Shown one piece after another: positions 9,463 to 23,112 of a stretch of 64,000 nt of DNA (positions within the stretch are counted from its first letter, which is position 1; every line of letters begins with the position of its first letter). Position numbers and translations under genes: made by a program. The notes beneath the pieces were generated by a model. It was not told where the DNA came from. It did not search any database and saw nothing but the letters and a program-made list of their open reading frames with translations. Source of the DNA: Populus alba (Eukaryota > Streptophyta > Magnoliopsida > Malpighiales > Salicaceae); NCBI RefSeq assembly GCF_005239225.2, contig NC_133295.1, forward strand, positions 1,922,001 to 1,986,000, given 5' to 3'.

Positions 9463-12356
9463 TCAGAAAACTGGGCAGCCATCGACAAGGATCCCTTTGG
9501 CAGATGGACAGCTAGCCAAGGGGCATCCTTCTTGGTTGTCCGGGTTGCTTCCCCACCATAGTAGACCAACATCCCAGAATCCAAGACCAAAAAAGATCAA
9601 CAGAGTCATAAAGGCTGTCCCGGCATCAAGACCGCCAGAGAGAACATAATTATAACGCTTCCACCATTCTGTTCGATGTCTGAAAAGAACATATCCTGAG
9701 AGGAATCCTACGATAATCCAACTGGTGTAGTTCACAGAAGAAGCTGGAGGCATCATTGCTGTGGCACCGAACATGATTGGCATGTGAATGAGGCCGATCC
9801 ATGTCTTGCTTGGGAATGCCTTGTGAAAAATCCAGACCATGAGAGGAGCTACAGCACCTCCCAGAAAGAACCAGTTGACATTGCCATATTCACCGAGGTT
9901 TCCAAAGATTCTGCGAGGCCCAACCAGCCCCCATATGACAGAGGCATTAAAGAACACGCTGTCCTGTGGACATCTCCATGGGCCGTTGTCTGCAGCGCAA
10001 AGATTGGGAACAGCAACCATCATCCACCAGGCAGTTCCTAGGTATACAAGTACAGCCACAAGTGTTCCTACCACCTGCAAAGTCATTATGTTCACTATTG
10101 AGCCTTGAACATCATGTTATGCACTGATTTGAAACACACAAAAAACTGACCTGCGCCATGAACATTGATCTAGGTGGAATTTTCATGTAGTGGCCTAGCT
10201 TAAAATCTGCTAGGAATGTTAGAGCTTGAGCCATGCTTATATATCCATACACCTTGAAGCACATATTAGCAACAGGCCGCTCTGGATACAGGTACCCTAT
10301 TATATATTCTGTGATAACATTCAATCCCGGTTGCTGTTCACAGGCAAGAGTAAGAAATTCAGCATATTATGATGGACAATCGACTTGATAAGAATCAAAG
10401 GTTTCGACAATTTTTACCTGGTTTGTAGTGGCACTAATTATACCAATTGGGAGGGTGAAGAAGAAGGCGATGGCACAAGCTAGTAAAACACCCCACCAAC
10501 GCAACTGAAGTGCAGCATTGTAATACTCACAAGCAAAGATTATAGCAGCAATATTTGCAACAAGAATGACAAAAAACCACCACATGGGAACTGATTTATA
10601 TCTCTTCATTAGCCTTGTATGTATATCCATTTTCCTTCTGGCTCCAAAGGCCATCTTGCTTTGCTTCCATAGGTCACTGCAAGTGGAAGGTACGAACACA
10701 AAAATTAGAACAGAAAAGCCAGTTTCATTTCAGTCCACAGTAACTAAATTTGATGGAGCATACCTTCCACTAAAGAGTAAGACATGCATAACAGTAGCAG
10801 AAAGTGTGGCAAAACCCAAGCCATAAGTCATAGCAAAGAAAGTGCTCATATGCACAGGTCCGTGCTCTGCATAAGCATCCCGATCGAGGTGAAATTTCGA
10901 GTTGATAATCTCAAGGATCTTGTATTCCTGACCCGCAGCTGTGTATAGGTCATTGGAATACAAAGGGAAGTTCTTGGCATTGTAGACATTGAGCCAGTAG
11001 CAGAGGGGTGTCATCACATACATGATCAGGAAAAATCCAACAGCAACATTGGCAGTAGCAAACCATGGACTGGCAAGTGGGCTTCCAAGATAAGATGAAA
11101 TTGTAGCCCAGTCAAATCCTACAGCACCTATTCCAAATCCTGATAATCCCGAACCTAGCTGCTGAACCAAAACAGACTTGGAACCAAGCCAACAGATCCA
11201 GGAAAAAGATGATAGCATAGTGAAAAGATAGCCAGGCAAGATATAGTATGCAAAAGCGGAGATCATGACTAGTAGGAAGTACTGGGTACGGGTTGTACCG
11301 CCTTTTGGCCTTCTCTCTCTCTCGTGTAGAGCCCTGCATTATTAATCATGGATTCATACCAATTAGAGGGTACAGACTTGCTAAAAACCAGCAGAGCTGG
11401 TTTGTTCAAAATATAGAAAGAAAATACACAAATGTACCTGAACAATGAGACTTGAACCAGATTAGATGGCCACCACATCTCCCCTGGCTCAACCAAATAT
11501 TTCCTGAAAATTCCAGCCCAACCAAATCCTAGCATCTACAAATTCAGAAAGGTCAATAGAAAGATCAGAAACCACTAAGAATTTTCTTCAAAGTCGCATG
11601 CATCTGCAGAATTCGACACAATCCTTGTGTAATTTCCAGCATTTGGATCACTGATGGTAACAAACACGTGGAAATTGCAGTAATCGTTCATAAATCAGCT
11701 AATGAACAGTAAAATTAACTTCTGTGACTCTCAGACTCAATCTTAGATTTCATTAACCAGTAAACTTATGTAAAACATTAAACAGATTAACCAAACATTC
11801 ACTGGTCATGTAATATTAAGCATGCTATTTAACCGTTCCAAATATAACAAAAAAAAAAATAGTGATAATATGAACAAACCTGAGTGGTGATCATAATAAA
11901 TAAGGCTGGAATGAAAGTAAGTTTCCTCTGATAATATATCTTAACAGAGGTAAGAATATGAGCAGCATAGACAGTTCCGGCACCAGAATTCGCAAAAATT
12001 GTAATCAACACATGTTCCTTTATATTAAAGGGTCCAGGATTCAATGTGAACTCCCATCTTGTACCCTCAAAGAACTTACGAGTAGACAGTTTTTTAGCCA
12101 TTAGATGCCCTAAAGGCACCACAGCAATCTGTGCAGAAATAGAGGAAACAGTCAATGGCTGCGACCTGTACCAGAAAAACTGGTTTACAAAGGATAGAAT
12201 GATACAGGAACCAAGACCAAGAACCCACATTCTGAATGTCAAAACAGGCATGGTGGGATCATCGGTTTTTGGAACTGTAAGATCTACTTGCTTTATCGAG
12301 CATTCCTCATGATCAGCCTCAATTTCCATGGCCTTAATCTCAGATATCTCAGCCAT
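9463..12356 (-). CDS. OPT-family oligopeptide transporter, six exons
   Basis: Exons, high to low: 12356-11880, 11535-11438, 11333-10764, 10676-10418, 10333-10151, 10074-9463. All junctions are GT-AG and phases agree, giving 732 aa, close to the ~730-740 of plant OPTs. It is a multi-pass plasma-membrane protein expected to couple proton uptake to import of small peptides or metal chelates. The family signatures [11 protein letters not shown] (NPG at about 106-108) and GHYMKIPPR (KIPPR at about 519-523) are present, and the C-terminus ends with the typical [11 protein letters not shown]...GCPVF. The sequence looks nearer the OPT1-5 group than OPT3, but the substrate cannot be read from it. An in-frame ATG at 12416 would add 20 residues. 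I chose 12356 because it gives an N-terminus of usual length. No frame break is seen. Confidence 0.95.
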
Positions 12357-12520
12357 GAACATATACAAAAGCCAGGTCAAGAACTTATTGAGAGAAGGAT
12401 TTGTTTTGCTAGGCAAGCAAGAGTTGGGAGATGAAGTAGGACTTTACGGAGCTTCGCAGGATAAGTGAAAACTGTTTGCACAAGGATTTATGAACCTCGG
12501 AACTCTCATTGTATACTAGG

Positions 12521-12530
12521 ATTTATATAG
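12521..12530 (-). promoter_or_regulatory. Putative TATA box of the OPT gene
   Basis: The minus strand reads CTATATAAAT about 165-175 bases upstream of the chosen start codon. This would place transcription start near 12490 and leave a leader of about 135 bases. It is supported by position and sequence only. Confidence 0.5.
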
Positions 12531-13710
12531 TAGGTATTCTTACGTGATTTTTTGTTTTAAGGAAAAAAAAAGGAGTTTTATTTTCACATGAATATCTTCA
12601 GTCTCCTTTCATCTACAACTTTTCATAAATAAAAGAATCTCATAGTTTAATTTAATTTGAAATTGAGTTAGGAATCCTTATCTTAAGCAGACTCGGGATC
12701 CTGTCCGACTCTAAATCTGAGTTATCCTGTCCGAGTGGTTTCTGGACATCCAACTCAATTTGCGCCAAACTATGCCACCTTAAGCACAGTACCAGGCCTT
12801 GACCCAATCCTATCCCCCATCTCTTCTGTATGGCAATGAACAGGAAGACCCCATGGTTGCACCCAGAGTGGAACACGATAAAAGGCCTGGATATCCATTA
12901 ATGCTTTCTCTCGCTCCCATCTCTGTAAACTGCAAGTTATTCTTAAGAAGACATATAGTCACGAGATCGTGCACACAATCAAAGAAAAAAATGAAATAAA
13001 CCATCCCCATAAATACTCTTGCAATATCTGAAAACCAGCAGGCTTCCTCCAAACTATCTATATAAAATCACGAAGCAGCACCTTGTAAACAGGTTTATCT
13101 GACAGAACATTACCAATAAGACTCAGTTGACAACTATAGAGACCACTGCCAATATCTTTTCATCATCAAAGAATTATACAATTTTCTCCTCTGCCTCTAA
13201 ATTTTCATCCACTGGGGGACTAGACAAAGGAAGACCATGATGCTGTACTTGGAAAGAACATTAACAGATACAACTGTAGTAGAAGAAATGAGAACCCTGA
13301 AAAAGGAGCTAGTGAAACCCTAGCGGCAGGATAAGAAACTCTGAAAAAGAGAGAGACTGAGATGACAATTGTATACAATGAGAATCTCAGCAAGCTATTT
13401 CATATTCTTTGTATGCGATGATCAGTGGGTTCTTGATGAAATCTCTTCGTTTTAAATCACTTTTACATTAGAACAGGATGAGAATAGTAAGATAATGGCC
13501 TGTAATTCTTCTTGAAAACATATTTTTTAGTATCTAAAACTACTATAACATCCAAGCTCGGATCATTTCATCTCAAACCAGCTAGCGGTACCCTTTCCTC
13601 TATCGATGATGTCAAATACCAGAAAGCATTGTTGAAGCTATCCCCGTTCATAGCAGGCAGGTTCATCATTATAAGAACCAACAAAAACTGTTGAATTGAT
13701 GAACTAGACG
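12531..13710. other. Intergenic upstream of the OPT gene
   Basis: No gene is recognised. Short open frames at 12652-12876 and 12810-13052 lack start context, domains or splice support. The region separates the OPT promoter from the gypsy element. Confidence 0.6.
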
Positions 13711-13715
13711 TTAGT
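13711..13715. repeat. Target site duplication of the gypsy element, left copy
   Basis: TTAGT precedes the left LTR and is repeated at 23108-23112 right after the right LTR. Confidence 0.93.
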
Positions 13716-15860
13716 TGTAATGTTTTGAAATTAATAAGATAGAATATTACAACAAAGCCCTTGGAGGCTTAAAAGTGGGAATAAATGAATGAGGGGTATT
13801 ATGGTAATTGAACAAAAATTGATAAATATAAATGGGATTAAAAAAAAAAAAAAAAGGGAAAGTGTGATCTGAAATATTCAGAAACGTGAGAGAGAAGGGA
13901 GAAAGAAGAAGAAGAGAAAAGAAGGGAAAATAAGGGAAAAAGGAAGAGATTTGGAGGAAATAAGTGAAAAAGGTAAGATTTAGGTTGTTTAATATGTATA
14001 ATATGTTAATTAAGCTTTAATTTCAGTTTTGATGAATGTTAGGGTTTTGAAAATTTGTGTTTTGGTTTAAATTGATGAATTAAATTGAAGGTTAAGGGTT
14101 GATTGTTGTGTTTAATTGATGATTTAGTTGATTATGGAAGATTATGATAATTTTGAGTTATGAATTGTGTAAATGGTGAATTTGTGTTAGAAATCAGGGG
14201 ATAACAGTGGTTGATCTGTTGAAATTCTGGGTTTGAGGTTGAAGATGACGAAAATTCAATTTGGTCCCTCAATTTCCGAAAATTACAGTTTAGTCCCCGA
14301 ACTTTGGAAAATTACAAATTGGTCCCTGGAGCATATTCCGAGATTCTGAACAGAATAACATATGAATTATGGACAGAATTACTGTATAGATAAGATAATT
14401 TCAAACTTTCAATTTAGTCCTCCAATTTGACAAAAAGTACAATTTGACCCTAAAAATTTAGTAAAATTCCAGAATGATCCCTGAAGCATAATGATACATC
14501 CTGGGCAGAATTGAGGATTAATTAAGGTCAGAATTTCAGTATATTCATGGATTTATGATAAATTTCAGTTTGGTCCTCCATTTGATAAAAGTTACAATTT
14601 GGCCCTAAAAATATGGAAAAATTCCAGATTAGTCCCTAGCTGTAATATTAGCTTTTGCAGATTAGTTTGATGAATAATTAAGGGTTACTTAGTGAATTAT
14701 TATCAATTTTATTAGTTGTTTTTATTATGGATTAGATTTTGGGAAAAACCGTTAGATTTTGGGTTTTTGAGAAAAGTGACTAGTTAATTTAAAAATATAT
14801 AGGGTTACGGAACACACCCTTAGTTAAGTGTATTAAATAGATTAAATGTTCTTTCGAGTCGTTTTTGAATATGTCTCCTTTGTATTCAGATAATCCTGAT
14901 ATTCTACCGGCAGGACGTCAGTAGAATTTCCTTCGGTTTCAACTTGTGTGTGCTGTTTGCTTTTGAATCAGGTGAGTGGATAATTTTCCATATGCATGAG
15001 AAATAGTATAAATATTTGATTTGTTAATATGAATTGGATCATGCTTCTTGATAATATATATTGATTATTATCCTTGTTATGATAAAGCATGATCAATTAT
15101 TGAATCTGAATTCTTGATATGAACCAGTATGTATTTTGAAGTGAATTCTGAATTGATAGCTCCTCATTTGAGTGATGTCATGAGTTGAGCTTTGAGATAT
15201 GAATATGTTTGTTTGATTATGATTATGAACCTATGGTATGTCAGTCAGAATACCCATGCTAACAGGGTAGTGTTAGTCTTTGTGCACATCGTATCTGAAC
15301 CCTAGTTGGTCGGGGGAGACACCAACCTGTGTGGACTGATCATCCCACAGTACGGAGCCTCATGCTCATTGCATTTTGATTTTCTGACGAGTTCTACCAT
15401 ATGATGTTCTTGTTATGGCCTATTTGATAAACCTTCGTATAAGAACTAAAGCCATACTTGTATATATATTTCTCATTGCTATATTACCTCGTGTGTGTAT
15501 ATTGAACGTTATCTACTCACTGAGTTGTTGAACTCACCCTCTCATTATTTATTCTTTTCAGGCTTATAGCTTGATAGCGGGTTACTTTTGTTGAATCTTC
15601 CGAACCTGCTTTTTGGTTGTAATTTGTACCTTCCTTTTATGTCAAGTTAGTGCTCCAAAACTATGAATATATATGAACTCTTGTATTAAGACAATCGAAT
15701 TATATTATGAAGTTAGTTTGTTGTTTATGCTGCGTTGAACAACTCTGATTGAGTTTTGAAGGATAAGATTGTATGTAAGTTTGGGTTCGCATAGGTTTGG
15801 AACCTTGGAGGGGAACCTTGCCTATGTGCCGGTCATGGATCCGGGAATCGGGTCGTGACA
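13716..15860 (+). repeat. Left LTR of the gypsy element
   Basis: This 2,145 bp terminal repeat is near-identical to 20962-23107. It contains a 16-base A run near 13840, purine-rich blocks near 13880-13980 and several repeats of a TTTGGTCC/TTTAGTCC word near 14260-14640. Confidence 0.95.
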
Positions 15861-15864
15861 AACT

Positions 15865-15876
15865 TGGTATCAGAGC
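15865..15876 (+). other. Gypsy primer binding site (initiator tRNA-Met)
   Basis: TGGTATCAGAGC begins four bases after the LTR end. It matches the same tRNA primer as the copia element. Confidence 0.92.
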
Positions 15877-16082
15877 TTTAGGTTAAAGAAACAATAATAT
15901 AATTAATTTCATAATAAGTGGAGCATTAGGATCCGTATTGTCTTGTTTGTTGTTTTTGAAATTTTAAATTCTCATCAAGTATGTCTTCTTCCTTGTGATA
16001 GATATGCTTTCCTATAATTCTGTGATAATCATCATGCTATTGTTCCAGCATGACTTAAGTGCTCTCACTTTTATTTTAGGAA

Positions 16083-19000
16083 ATGCCGAGGAATAGACGA
16101 ACAACTGATACTCTTAGGGTAGATGATGATCAGGATGATGTCCCTATTATGCAGTTGATAACTGCAAGGCAGAGAAGGAGGCGTGGTGCACCCGTGCCTC
16201 AACATGTTGATGAGGTACCTCCACCAGTGGAGGAAGAGCCTCAGGGGATAGAAGAGGAAGATATGGTTGATGAAACAGGTGTGAGGGTAGTTGACCCTGA
16301 GCCTGTTACAGAGGTTCAACAACTTAGCCAGGTTGTGCAGACTTGGATAGAGTTTACTATGGAGAGAGACAGAATGAGGGATAAAGATGTACCCTCGACA
16401 TCCCACACTGTTCAGGGAGTTAATGTGCCATTGGATGCCTTTATGAAGTTGGCACCTCCTATTTTTACTGGGATAGACAGTTCAGATGATCCTCAGAGGT
16501 TCCTAGATGACATTTGGCGACGATGTAAAGCTTTGGGATGTACAGACCACCGAGCTGTGAGTTTGGCATCGTTCAGGTTGGAAGGAGATGTGGCAATCTC
16601 TTGGTTTGAGTCTAGGGAAAGAGCAAGACCAGTAGAGACTCAGTGGACATGGAAGGAGTTTAGCTCCATGTTCTTGGACAGGTTTCTCCCTCAGAGCATC
16701 AGGGATGCTCGACTTTATGAGTTTGAGAGGCTATCTCAGGGGAGCATGACAGTGGATGAGTATGATCTGAAGTTCACTCAGCTGTCTAGGTATGCAGAAC
16801 ATCTTCTACCCACTGAGGAGTGGAGGGTGAAGAGATTCATTAGAGGACTCAAATCCTCTCTGTATATGGTATTGGCGCCACAAGTGTTTCCATCCTACTC
16901 CTCAGCTGTTGATAGCACCAGATTGCTAGAGGCGCGTGAAATAGAGGACATGACTGCTGGCCAGTCTAAGAGGCCTAGAGATGAGGGTCAGTCTTTTAGG
17001 CAACAGGGAGTAAGTGCAGGTCCGTTTAGGGGACGAAGTGGCCGTCAAGGCTCATGGGTTCAGAGGAGGTTTAGACAGAGACCGTCAGGTAGTGGCTCAA
17101 GCGGTCAGAGTGGCAGTAGTGGTACCCAGAGTTTAGTTCAGACTGCACCTCGTAGTTCATTTGTTTCACCCGGGGATAGTTCTTCGTGTCAGCACTGTGG
17201 AGGAGGTCATAACAGTGCAGAGTGCTACAGAAGAACTGGGGCTTGTTTTAGTTGTGGCCAGAGAGGTCATAAGATTAGAGAGTGCCCGAGGAGACAGTTG
17301 TCCACTTCAGGGTTATCTGCTTCAGTCCAGCATCCTATTCAGGCACCATCGACGAGCCAGTCTGTGGCTCATGGGGGTAGAGGTTTTGGTGGCCGTGGTC
17401 AAAGAGGTCGGGGTGCAGGTGATAGAGGTCAGATACAGCAGGGTCAGGGGCATGCTAGAGTTTTTGCCTTGACTCAGCTGGATGCTCAGACATCCAACAC
17501 AGTTGTTTCAGGTATTCTTCCTGATTGCTCTTTTGAAGCAAAAGTTTTGTTTGATACGGGTGCAACTCATTCGTTTGTGTCCCCATATTTTGCCATGAGG
17601 TTAGATAAACAACCAACCTTGTTAAAATCCCCCATTTCAGTCTCCACTCCCTTAGATGAGTTAATATTAGTAAAGTATGTGTATCTGGATTGTGAAATAG
17701 AGATTGGAGATAAGATCTTTATGGGAGACTTAAATGTCTTAGATATGGTTGATTTTGATGTGATTTTAGGAATGGATTGGTTGGCTAAGCATAGGGCTTC
17801 GGTAAATTGTTGGGGTAAGAAAATAATGTTTGATCTAGATCAAGAAGTTGGGTTGGTATTTCAAGGAGATAAGATTGGGTCTCCATCAATTATGTTGTCG
17901 GCTATCTCGAGGAAAATGGCCCGAAAAGGGGTACAGTGCTACCTAGCATATATAGTGGATGTAGAGAAAGAAGTTCCCCAGTTAGAGGAAGTCCCTATAG
18001 TAAGAGAGTTTATCGATGTCTTTCCTGATGACTTACCTGGATTGCCTCCGTATAGGGAGATTGAGTTTTGTATTGATTTGGTTCCGGGCACTGAACCAAT
18101 ATCAATGGCACCATATAGAATGGCGCCAGCAGAATTGAGAGAGTTAAAGGAGCAGCTGCAGGATTTATTGGATAAAAAGTTCATCCGACCAAGTGTGTCC
18201 CCTTGGGGAGCTCCGGTGTTGTTTGTGAAGAAGAAAGATGGGTCATTGAGGTTGTGTATAGATTATAGGCAATTGAATCGGGTGACAGTTCGAAATAGAT
18301 ACCCACTCCCTCGTATAGATGATTTGTTTGATCAGTTACAGGGAGCTCAATTCTTTTCTAAGATCGATCTTCGATCTGGGTATCATCAGTTGAGGATTAG
18401 GGAGGCAGACATTTCAAAGACAGCTTTTAGAACTCGGTATGGTCATTATGAGTTCTTAGTGATGTCTTTTGGGTTGACGAATGCACCAGCAGCTTTTATG
18501 GACTTGATGAATAGAGTGTTTGGCCAATTTATTGATCGATTTGTGATAGTTTTTATTGATGATATTTTGGTGTATTCGAGGTCTAGAGAGGAGCATGAGC
18601 AGCATTTGAGAATGGTGCTTCAAACTTTGCGAGATCATCAGTTGTATGGCAAGTTCTCAAAGAGTGAGTTTTGGTTGGAGAGTGTAGCATTTCTTGGGCA
18701 TGTAGTGTCAAGGAATGGGATTGAGGTTGATCCTCAAAAGATTGAAGCAGTTAAGCAGTGGCTTAGGCCTACTTCGGCGACAGAGATTAGAAGTTTCTTA
18801 GGTTTGGCCGGCTACTATCGAAGGTTTGTGGAGAACTTTTCTCGAATTTCTGCACCATTGACTAAGTTAACGCAGAAAAATGTTAAGTTTCAGTGGTCTG
18901 AAGCTTGTGAGAAAAGTTTCTTAGAGTTGAAGGAGAGATTGACTACAGCGCCTATTCTAGCAGTACCATCAGGTTCTGGTGGTTACACAGTGTATTGTGA

Positions 19001-20966
19001 TGCTTCGAGAGTGGGGTTAGGATGTGTTCTAATGCAACATGGCAAGGTTATTGCCTATGCTTCACGGCAGCTGAAGAAGCATGAACAGAACTATCCTACA
19101 CATGATTTAGAGATGGCGGCTGTAATTTTTGCTTTGAAGATTTGGAGGCACTACTTGTATGGTGAAACTTGTGAGATCTTTACAGATCACAAGAGTTTGA
19201 AATACATCTTTCAGCAGAGGGATCTAAACCTGAGGCAGAGGAGATGGATGGAACTGCTGAAGGATTATGATTGTACCATACAATACCACCCGGGTAGGGC
19301 AATTGTAGTTGCTGATGCTTTGAGTAGAAAATCATCAGGGAGCTTAGCTCATATTCAGGAGGTACGAAGACCTCTGATTAGGGAGCTGCATGAGTTAGTG
19401 GATGAAGGAGTCAGATTTGATCTTAGTGAAGCTGGAGCAATGATTGCTCATTTTCAGGTTAAGTCAGATTTGTTTGATAAGATAAAAGCAGCTCAGAAGA
19501 AAGATGATTCCCTACTCAGGATTCGAAATGAGGTTGAGCAGGGTAAAGCTGCAGGTTTTGTGATTGGTGATGATGATGTGCTGAGATATAGGGATAGGCT
19601 TTGTGTACCTGATGTTGATGATCTGAGGAGAGAATTGATGATAGAGGCACATCAGACAGTTTACACAATGCATCCAGGTTCCACCAAGATGTATAAAGAC
19701 CTTAAGGTGTGTTATTGGTGGAATAGGATGAAGGCTGATGTAGCAGATTTTGTTTCTAGGTGTTTGACCTGTCAGAGGGTAAAGGGTGAACACCAGAAAC
19801 CTCCTGGATTGTTACAACCATTGTTGATTCCAGAATGGAAGTGGGAAAGGATCACAATGGACTTTGTGACAGGATTGCCTAGGAGTCAGGAGGGTTATGA
19901 TTCGATATGGGTGATTGTTGACAGGTTGACCAAATCAGCCCATTTTCTGCCAGTTAAGATTACTTATGGATATGCAAAGTTGGCGGAATTGTTTATTAGT
20001 GAGATTGTACGGTTGCATGGAGTGCCAATCTCGATAGTGTCTGATAGAGGTCCACAGTTTACATCGCGGTTTTGGGTGAAATTTCAAGAAGCTATGGGTA
20101 CTAAGGTGCAGTTGAGTACAACTTTTCACCCTCAGACAGATGGTCAGTCTGAGAGGACTATTCAGACCTTGGAGGATATGTTAAGGGCTTGTGTTATGGA
20201 TTTTGGAGTTAGTTGGAGTAAGTTCCTATCATTAGTGGAATTTGCTTACAACAACAGTTATCAGGCTAGCATAGAGATGGCACCTTATGAAGCTTTGTAT
20301 GACCGAAAGTGTAGATCACCGGTTTGTTGGTTTGAGGTTGGTGAGAAGAGGCTAATGGGACCAGAGTTGATTCAGATTACCTCAGAGAAGATAGAGGTAA
20401 TTAGAAAGAAGCTTCAAACAGCTCAGAGTAGACAGAAAAGTTATGCGGATAGAAGAAGGCGTGACTTAGAGTTTTCAGTGGGTGATTGTGTGTTCTTAAA
20501 AGTATCACCTACAAAAGGAGTATTCAGGTTTGGGAAGAAAGGCAAGTTGAGTCCTCGATTCATTGGACCGTATGAGATTCTGGAGAGAGTTGGAGCAGTT
20601 GCTTATAAGTTAGCATTACCACCAAACTTGTCTGCTATTCATCCGGTATTTCATGTTTCCATGTTAAGGAAATATATGTCAGATCCATCACATGTATTAG
20701 AGGTTCATCCCATTGACTTGAGGGATGATATGGTTTATGAGGTGCAACCGGAAGCTATAGTCGACCGACAAGTGAGGAAGCTTAGGTCAAAGGACATAGC
20801 TTCAGTGAAAGTGAAATGGAAAGGCCATTCACGTGAGGAAGCGACATGGGAGCTCGAGGATAAGATGCGTGAGGAGTATCCTTATCTTTTTGATAATCTC
20901 GGTAAGTATTCAATCTTTTCTATTAAGTTTCGAGGACGAAACTTTAATAAGGTGGGGAGATTGTAA
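16083..20966 (+). CDS. Gypsy Gag-Pol polyprotein with chromodomain, intact
   Basis: One uninterrupted frame of 1,627 aa. In order: retrotransposon gag domain (about residues 155-265); two zinc-knuckle-like motifs (CX2CX3HX4C at about 369, CCHC at 388-401); aspartic protease with FDTGA (Asp 491); reverse transcriptase with FIDD (Asp 826-827); RNase H (YCDAS, Asp 973); H2C2 zinc-binding region; integrase core with Asp 1260, Asp 1321 and Glu 1357 (the last two 35 residues apart, the DD35E pattern); and a chromodomain-like end around 1575-1610 (VKVKWKGHS...TWELED). All catalytic residues are present. The stop codon lies in the first bases of the right LTR (20964-20966). The ATG at 16083 follows a leader of about 220 bases. 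Confidence 0.97.
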   Translation: MPRNRRTTDTLRVDDDQDDVPIMQLITARQRRRRGAPVPQHVDEVPPPVEEEPQGIEEEDMVDETGVRVVDPEPVTEVQQLSQVVQTWIEFTMERDRMRDKDVPSTSHTVQGVNVPLDAFMKLAPPIFTGIDSSDDPQRFLDDIWRRCKALGCTDHRAVSLASFRLEGDVAISWFESRERARPVETQWTWKEFSSMFLDRFLPQSIRDARLYEFERLSQGSMTVDEYDLKFTQLSRYAEHLLPTEEWRVKRFIRGLKSSLYMVLAPQVFPSYSSAVDSTRLLEAREIEDMTAGQSKRPRDEGQSFRQQGVSAGPFRGRSGRQGSWVQRRFRQRPSGSGSSGQSGSSGTQSLVQTAPRSSFVSPGDSSSCQHCGGGHNSAECYRRTGACFSCGQRGHKIRECPRRQLSTSGLSASVQHPIQAPSTSQSVAHGGRGFGGRGQRGRGAGDRGQIQQGQGHARVFALTQLDAQTSNTVVSGILPDCSFEAKVLFDTGATHSFVSPYFAMRLDKQPTLLKSPISVSTPLDELILVKYVYLDCEIEIGDKIFMGDLNVLDMVDFDVILGMDWLAKHRASVNCWGKKIMFDLDQEVGLVFQGDKIGSPSIMLSAISRKMARKGVQCYLAYIVDVEKEVPQLEEVPIVREFIDVFPDDLPGLPPYREIEFCIDLVPGTEPISMAPYRMAPAELRELKEQLQDLLDKKFIRPSVSPWGAPVLFVKKKDGSLRLCIDYRQLNRVTVRNRYPLPRIDDLFDQLQGAQFFSKIDLRSGYHQLRIREADISKTAFRTRYGHYEFLVMSFGLTNAPAAFMDLMNRVFGQFIDRFVIVFIDDILVYSRSREEHEQHLRMVLQTLRDHQLYGKFSKSEFWLESVAFLGHVVSRNGIEVDPQKIEAVKQWLRPTSATEIRSFLGLAGYYRRFVENFSRISAPLTKLTQKNVKFQWSEACEKSFLELKERLTTAPILAVPSGSGGYTVYCDASRVGLGCVLMQHGKVIAYASRQLKKHEQNYPTHDLEMAAVIFALKIWRHYLYGETCEIFTDHKSLKYIFQQRDLNLRQRRWMELLKDYDCTIQYHPGRAIVVADALSRKSSGSLAHIQEVRRPLIRELHELVDEGVRFDLSEAGAMIAHFQVKSDLFDKIKAAQKKDDSLLRIRNEVEQGKAAGFVIGDDDVLRYRDRLCVPDVDDLRRELMIEAHQTVYTMHPGSTKMYKDLKVCYWWNRMKADVADFVSRCLTCQRVKGEHQKPPGLLQPLLIPEWKWERITMDFVTGLPRSQEGYDSIWVIVDRLTKSAHFLPVKITYGYAKLAELFISEIVRLHGVPISIVSDRGPQFTSRFWVKFQEAMGTKVQLSTTFHPQTDGQSERTIQTLEDMLRACVMDFGVSWSKFLSLVEFAYNNSYQASIEMAPYEALYDRKCRSPVCWFEVGEKRLMGPELIQITSEKIEVIRKKLQTAQSRQKSYADRRRRDLEFSVGDCVFLKVSPTKGVFRFGKKGKLSPRFIGPYEILERVGAVAYKLALPPNLSAIHPVFHVSMLRKYMSDPSHVLEVHPIDLRDDMVYEVQPEAIVDRQVRKLRSKDIASVKVKWKGHSREEATWELEDKMREEYPYLFDNLGKYSIFSIKFRGRNFNKVGRL

Positions 20967-23107
20967 TGTTTTGAAATTAATAAGATAGAATATTACAACA
21001 AAGCCCTTGGAGCTTAAAAAGTGGGAATAAATGAATGAGGGGTATTATGGTAATTGAACAAAAATTGATAAATATAAATGGGATTAAAAAAAAAAAAAAA
21101 GGGAAAGTGTGATCTGAAATATTCAGAAACGTGAGAGAGAAGGGAGAAAGAAGAAGAAGAGAAAAGAAGGGAAAATAAGGGAAAAAGGAAGAGATTTGGA
21201 GGAAATAAGTGAAAAAGGTAAGATTTAGGTTGTTTAATATGTATAATATGTTAATTAAGCTTTAATTTCAGTTTTGATGAATGTTAGGGGTTTTGAGAAT
21301 TTGTGTTTTGGTTTAAATTGATGAATTAAATTGAAGTTAAGGGTTGATTGTTGTGTTTAATTGATGATTTAGTTGATTATGGAAGATTGTGATAATTTTG
21401 AGTTATGAATTGTGTAAATGGTGAATTTGTGTTAGAAATCAGGGGATAACAGTGGTTGATCTGTTGAAATTCTGGGTTTGAGGTTGAAGATGACGAAAAT
21501 TCAATTTGGTCCCTCAATTTCCGAAAATTACAGTTTAGTCCCCGAACTTTGGAAAATTACAAATTGGTCCCTGGAGCATATTCCGAGATTCTGAACAGAA
21601 TAACATATGAATTATGGACAGAATTACTGTATAGATAAGATAATTTCAAACTTTCAATTTAGTCCTCCAATTTGACAAAAAGTACAATTTGACCCTAAAA
21701 ATTTAGTAAAATTCCAGAATGATCCCTGAAGCATAATGATACATCCTGGGCAGAATTGAGGATTAATTAAGGTCAGAATTTCAGTATATTCATGGGATTT
21801 ATGATAAATTTCAGTTTGGTCCTCCATTTGATAAAAGTTACAATTTGGCCCTAAAAATATGGAAAAATTCCAGATTAGTCCTAGCTGTAATATTAGCTTT
21901 TGCAGATTAGTTTGATGAATAATTAAGGGTTACTTAGTGAATTATTATCAATTTTATTAGTTGTTTTTATTATGGATTAGATTTTGGGAAAAACCGTTAG
22001 ATTTTGGGTTTTTGAGAAAAGTGACTAGTTAATTTAAAAAATATATAGGGTTACGGAACACACCCTTAGTTAAGTGTATTAAATAGATTAAATGTTCTTT
22101 CGAGTCGTTTTTGAATATGTCTCCTTTGTATTCAGATAATCCTGATATTCTACCGGCAGGACGTCAGTAGAATTTCCTTCGGTTTCAACTTGTGTGTGCT
22201 GTTTGCTTTTGAATCAGGTGAGTGGATAATTTTCCATATGCATGAGAAATAGTATAAATATTTGATTTGTTAATATGAATTGGATCATGCTTCTTGATAA
22301 TATATATTGATTATTATCCTTGTTATGATAAAGCATGATCAATTATTGAATCTGAATTCTTGATATGAACCAGTATGTATTTTGAAGTGAATTCTGAATT
22401 GATAGCTCCTCATTTGAGTGATGTCATGAGTTGAGCTTTGAGATATGAATATGTTTGTTTGATTATGATTATGAACCTATGGTATGTCAGTCAGAATACC
22501 CATGCTAACAGGGTAGTGTTAGTCTTTGTGCACATCGTATCTGAACCCTAGTTGGTCGGGGGAGACACCAACCTGTGTGGAACTGATCATCCCACAGTAC
22601 GGAGCCTCATGCTCATTGCATTTTGATTTTCTGACGAGTTCTACCATATGATATTCTTGTTATGGCCTATTTGATAAACCTTCGTATAAGAACTAAAGCC
22701 ATACTTGTATATATATTTCTCATTGCTATATTACCTCGTGTGTGTATATTGAACGTTATCTACTCACTGAGTTGTTGAACTCACCCTCTCATTATTTATT
22801 CTTTTCAGGCTTATAGCTTGATAGCGGGTTACTTTTGTTGAATCTTCCGAACCTGCTTTTTGGTTGTAATTTGTACCTTCCTTTTATGTCAAGTTAGTGC
22901 TCCAAAACTATGAATATATATGAACTCTTGTATTAAGACAATCGAATTATATTATGAAGTTAGTTTGTTGTTTATGCTGCGTTGAACAACTCTGATTGAG
23001 TTTTGAAGGATAAGATTGTATGTAAGTTTGGGTTCGCATAGGTTTGGAACCTTGAAGGGGAACCTTGCCTATGTGCCGGTCATGGATCCGGGAATCGGGT
23101 CGTGACA
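20962..23107 (+). repeat. Right LTR of the gypsy element
   Basis: This 2,146 bp repeat is followed by TTAGT at 23108-23112. Differences from the left copy include a 14-base rather than 16-base A run and several one-base indels. Confidence 0.95.
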
Positions 23108-23112
23108 TTAGT

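Larger units (their letters stand above)
13716..23107 (+). mobile_element. Complete Ty3-gypsy chromovirus (Tekay-like), 9.39 kb
   Basis: LTRs of 2,145 bp (13716-15860) and 2,146 bp (20962-23107) start TGTAATG and end GTGACA, with the TTAGT duplication outside. The initiator tRNA-Met primer binding site is at 15865-15876 and a purine tract (AAGGTGGGGAGA) abuts the right LTR. The internal region carries one open gag-pol frame in gypsy order (RT and RNase H before integrase) with a C-terminal chromodomain. By eye the LTRs differ at about four substitutions and about nine short length changes, so insertion was recent. Size, LTR length and chromodomain fit the Tekay (Del) clade, which is inference. 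This copy looks potentially autonomous. Confidence 0.97.

Noticed and set aside
11269..11339. Apparent frameshift of the OPT gene in a GA repeat at the start of exon 3
   Set aside because: With the splice acceptor at 11334-11335 and phase 2 from exon 2, the GA repeat reads through in frame into the conserved TTRTQYFLL segment. No frameshift is needed.
12652..13052. Two overlapping minus-strand short frames upstream of the OPT gene
   Set aside because: No domain, no splice support and no conserved-looking composition.
16071..20129. Several minus-strand open frames inside the gypsy element
   Set aside because: They are shadows of the long plus-strand gag-pol frame.
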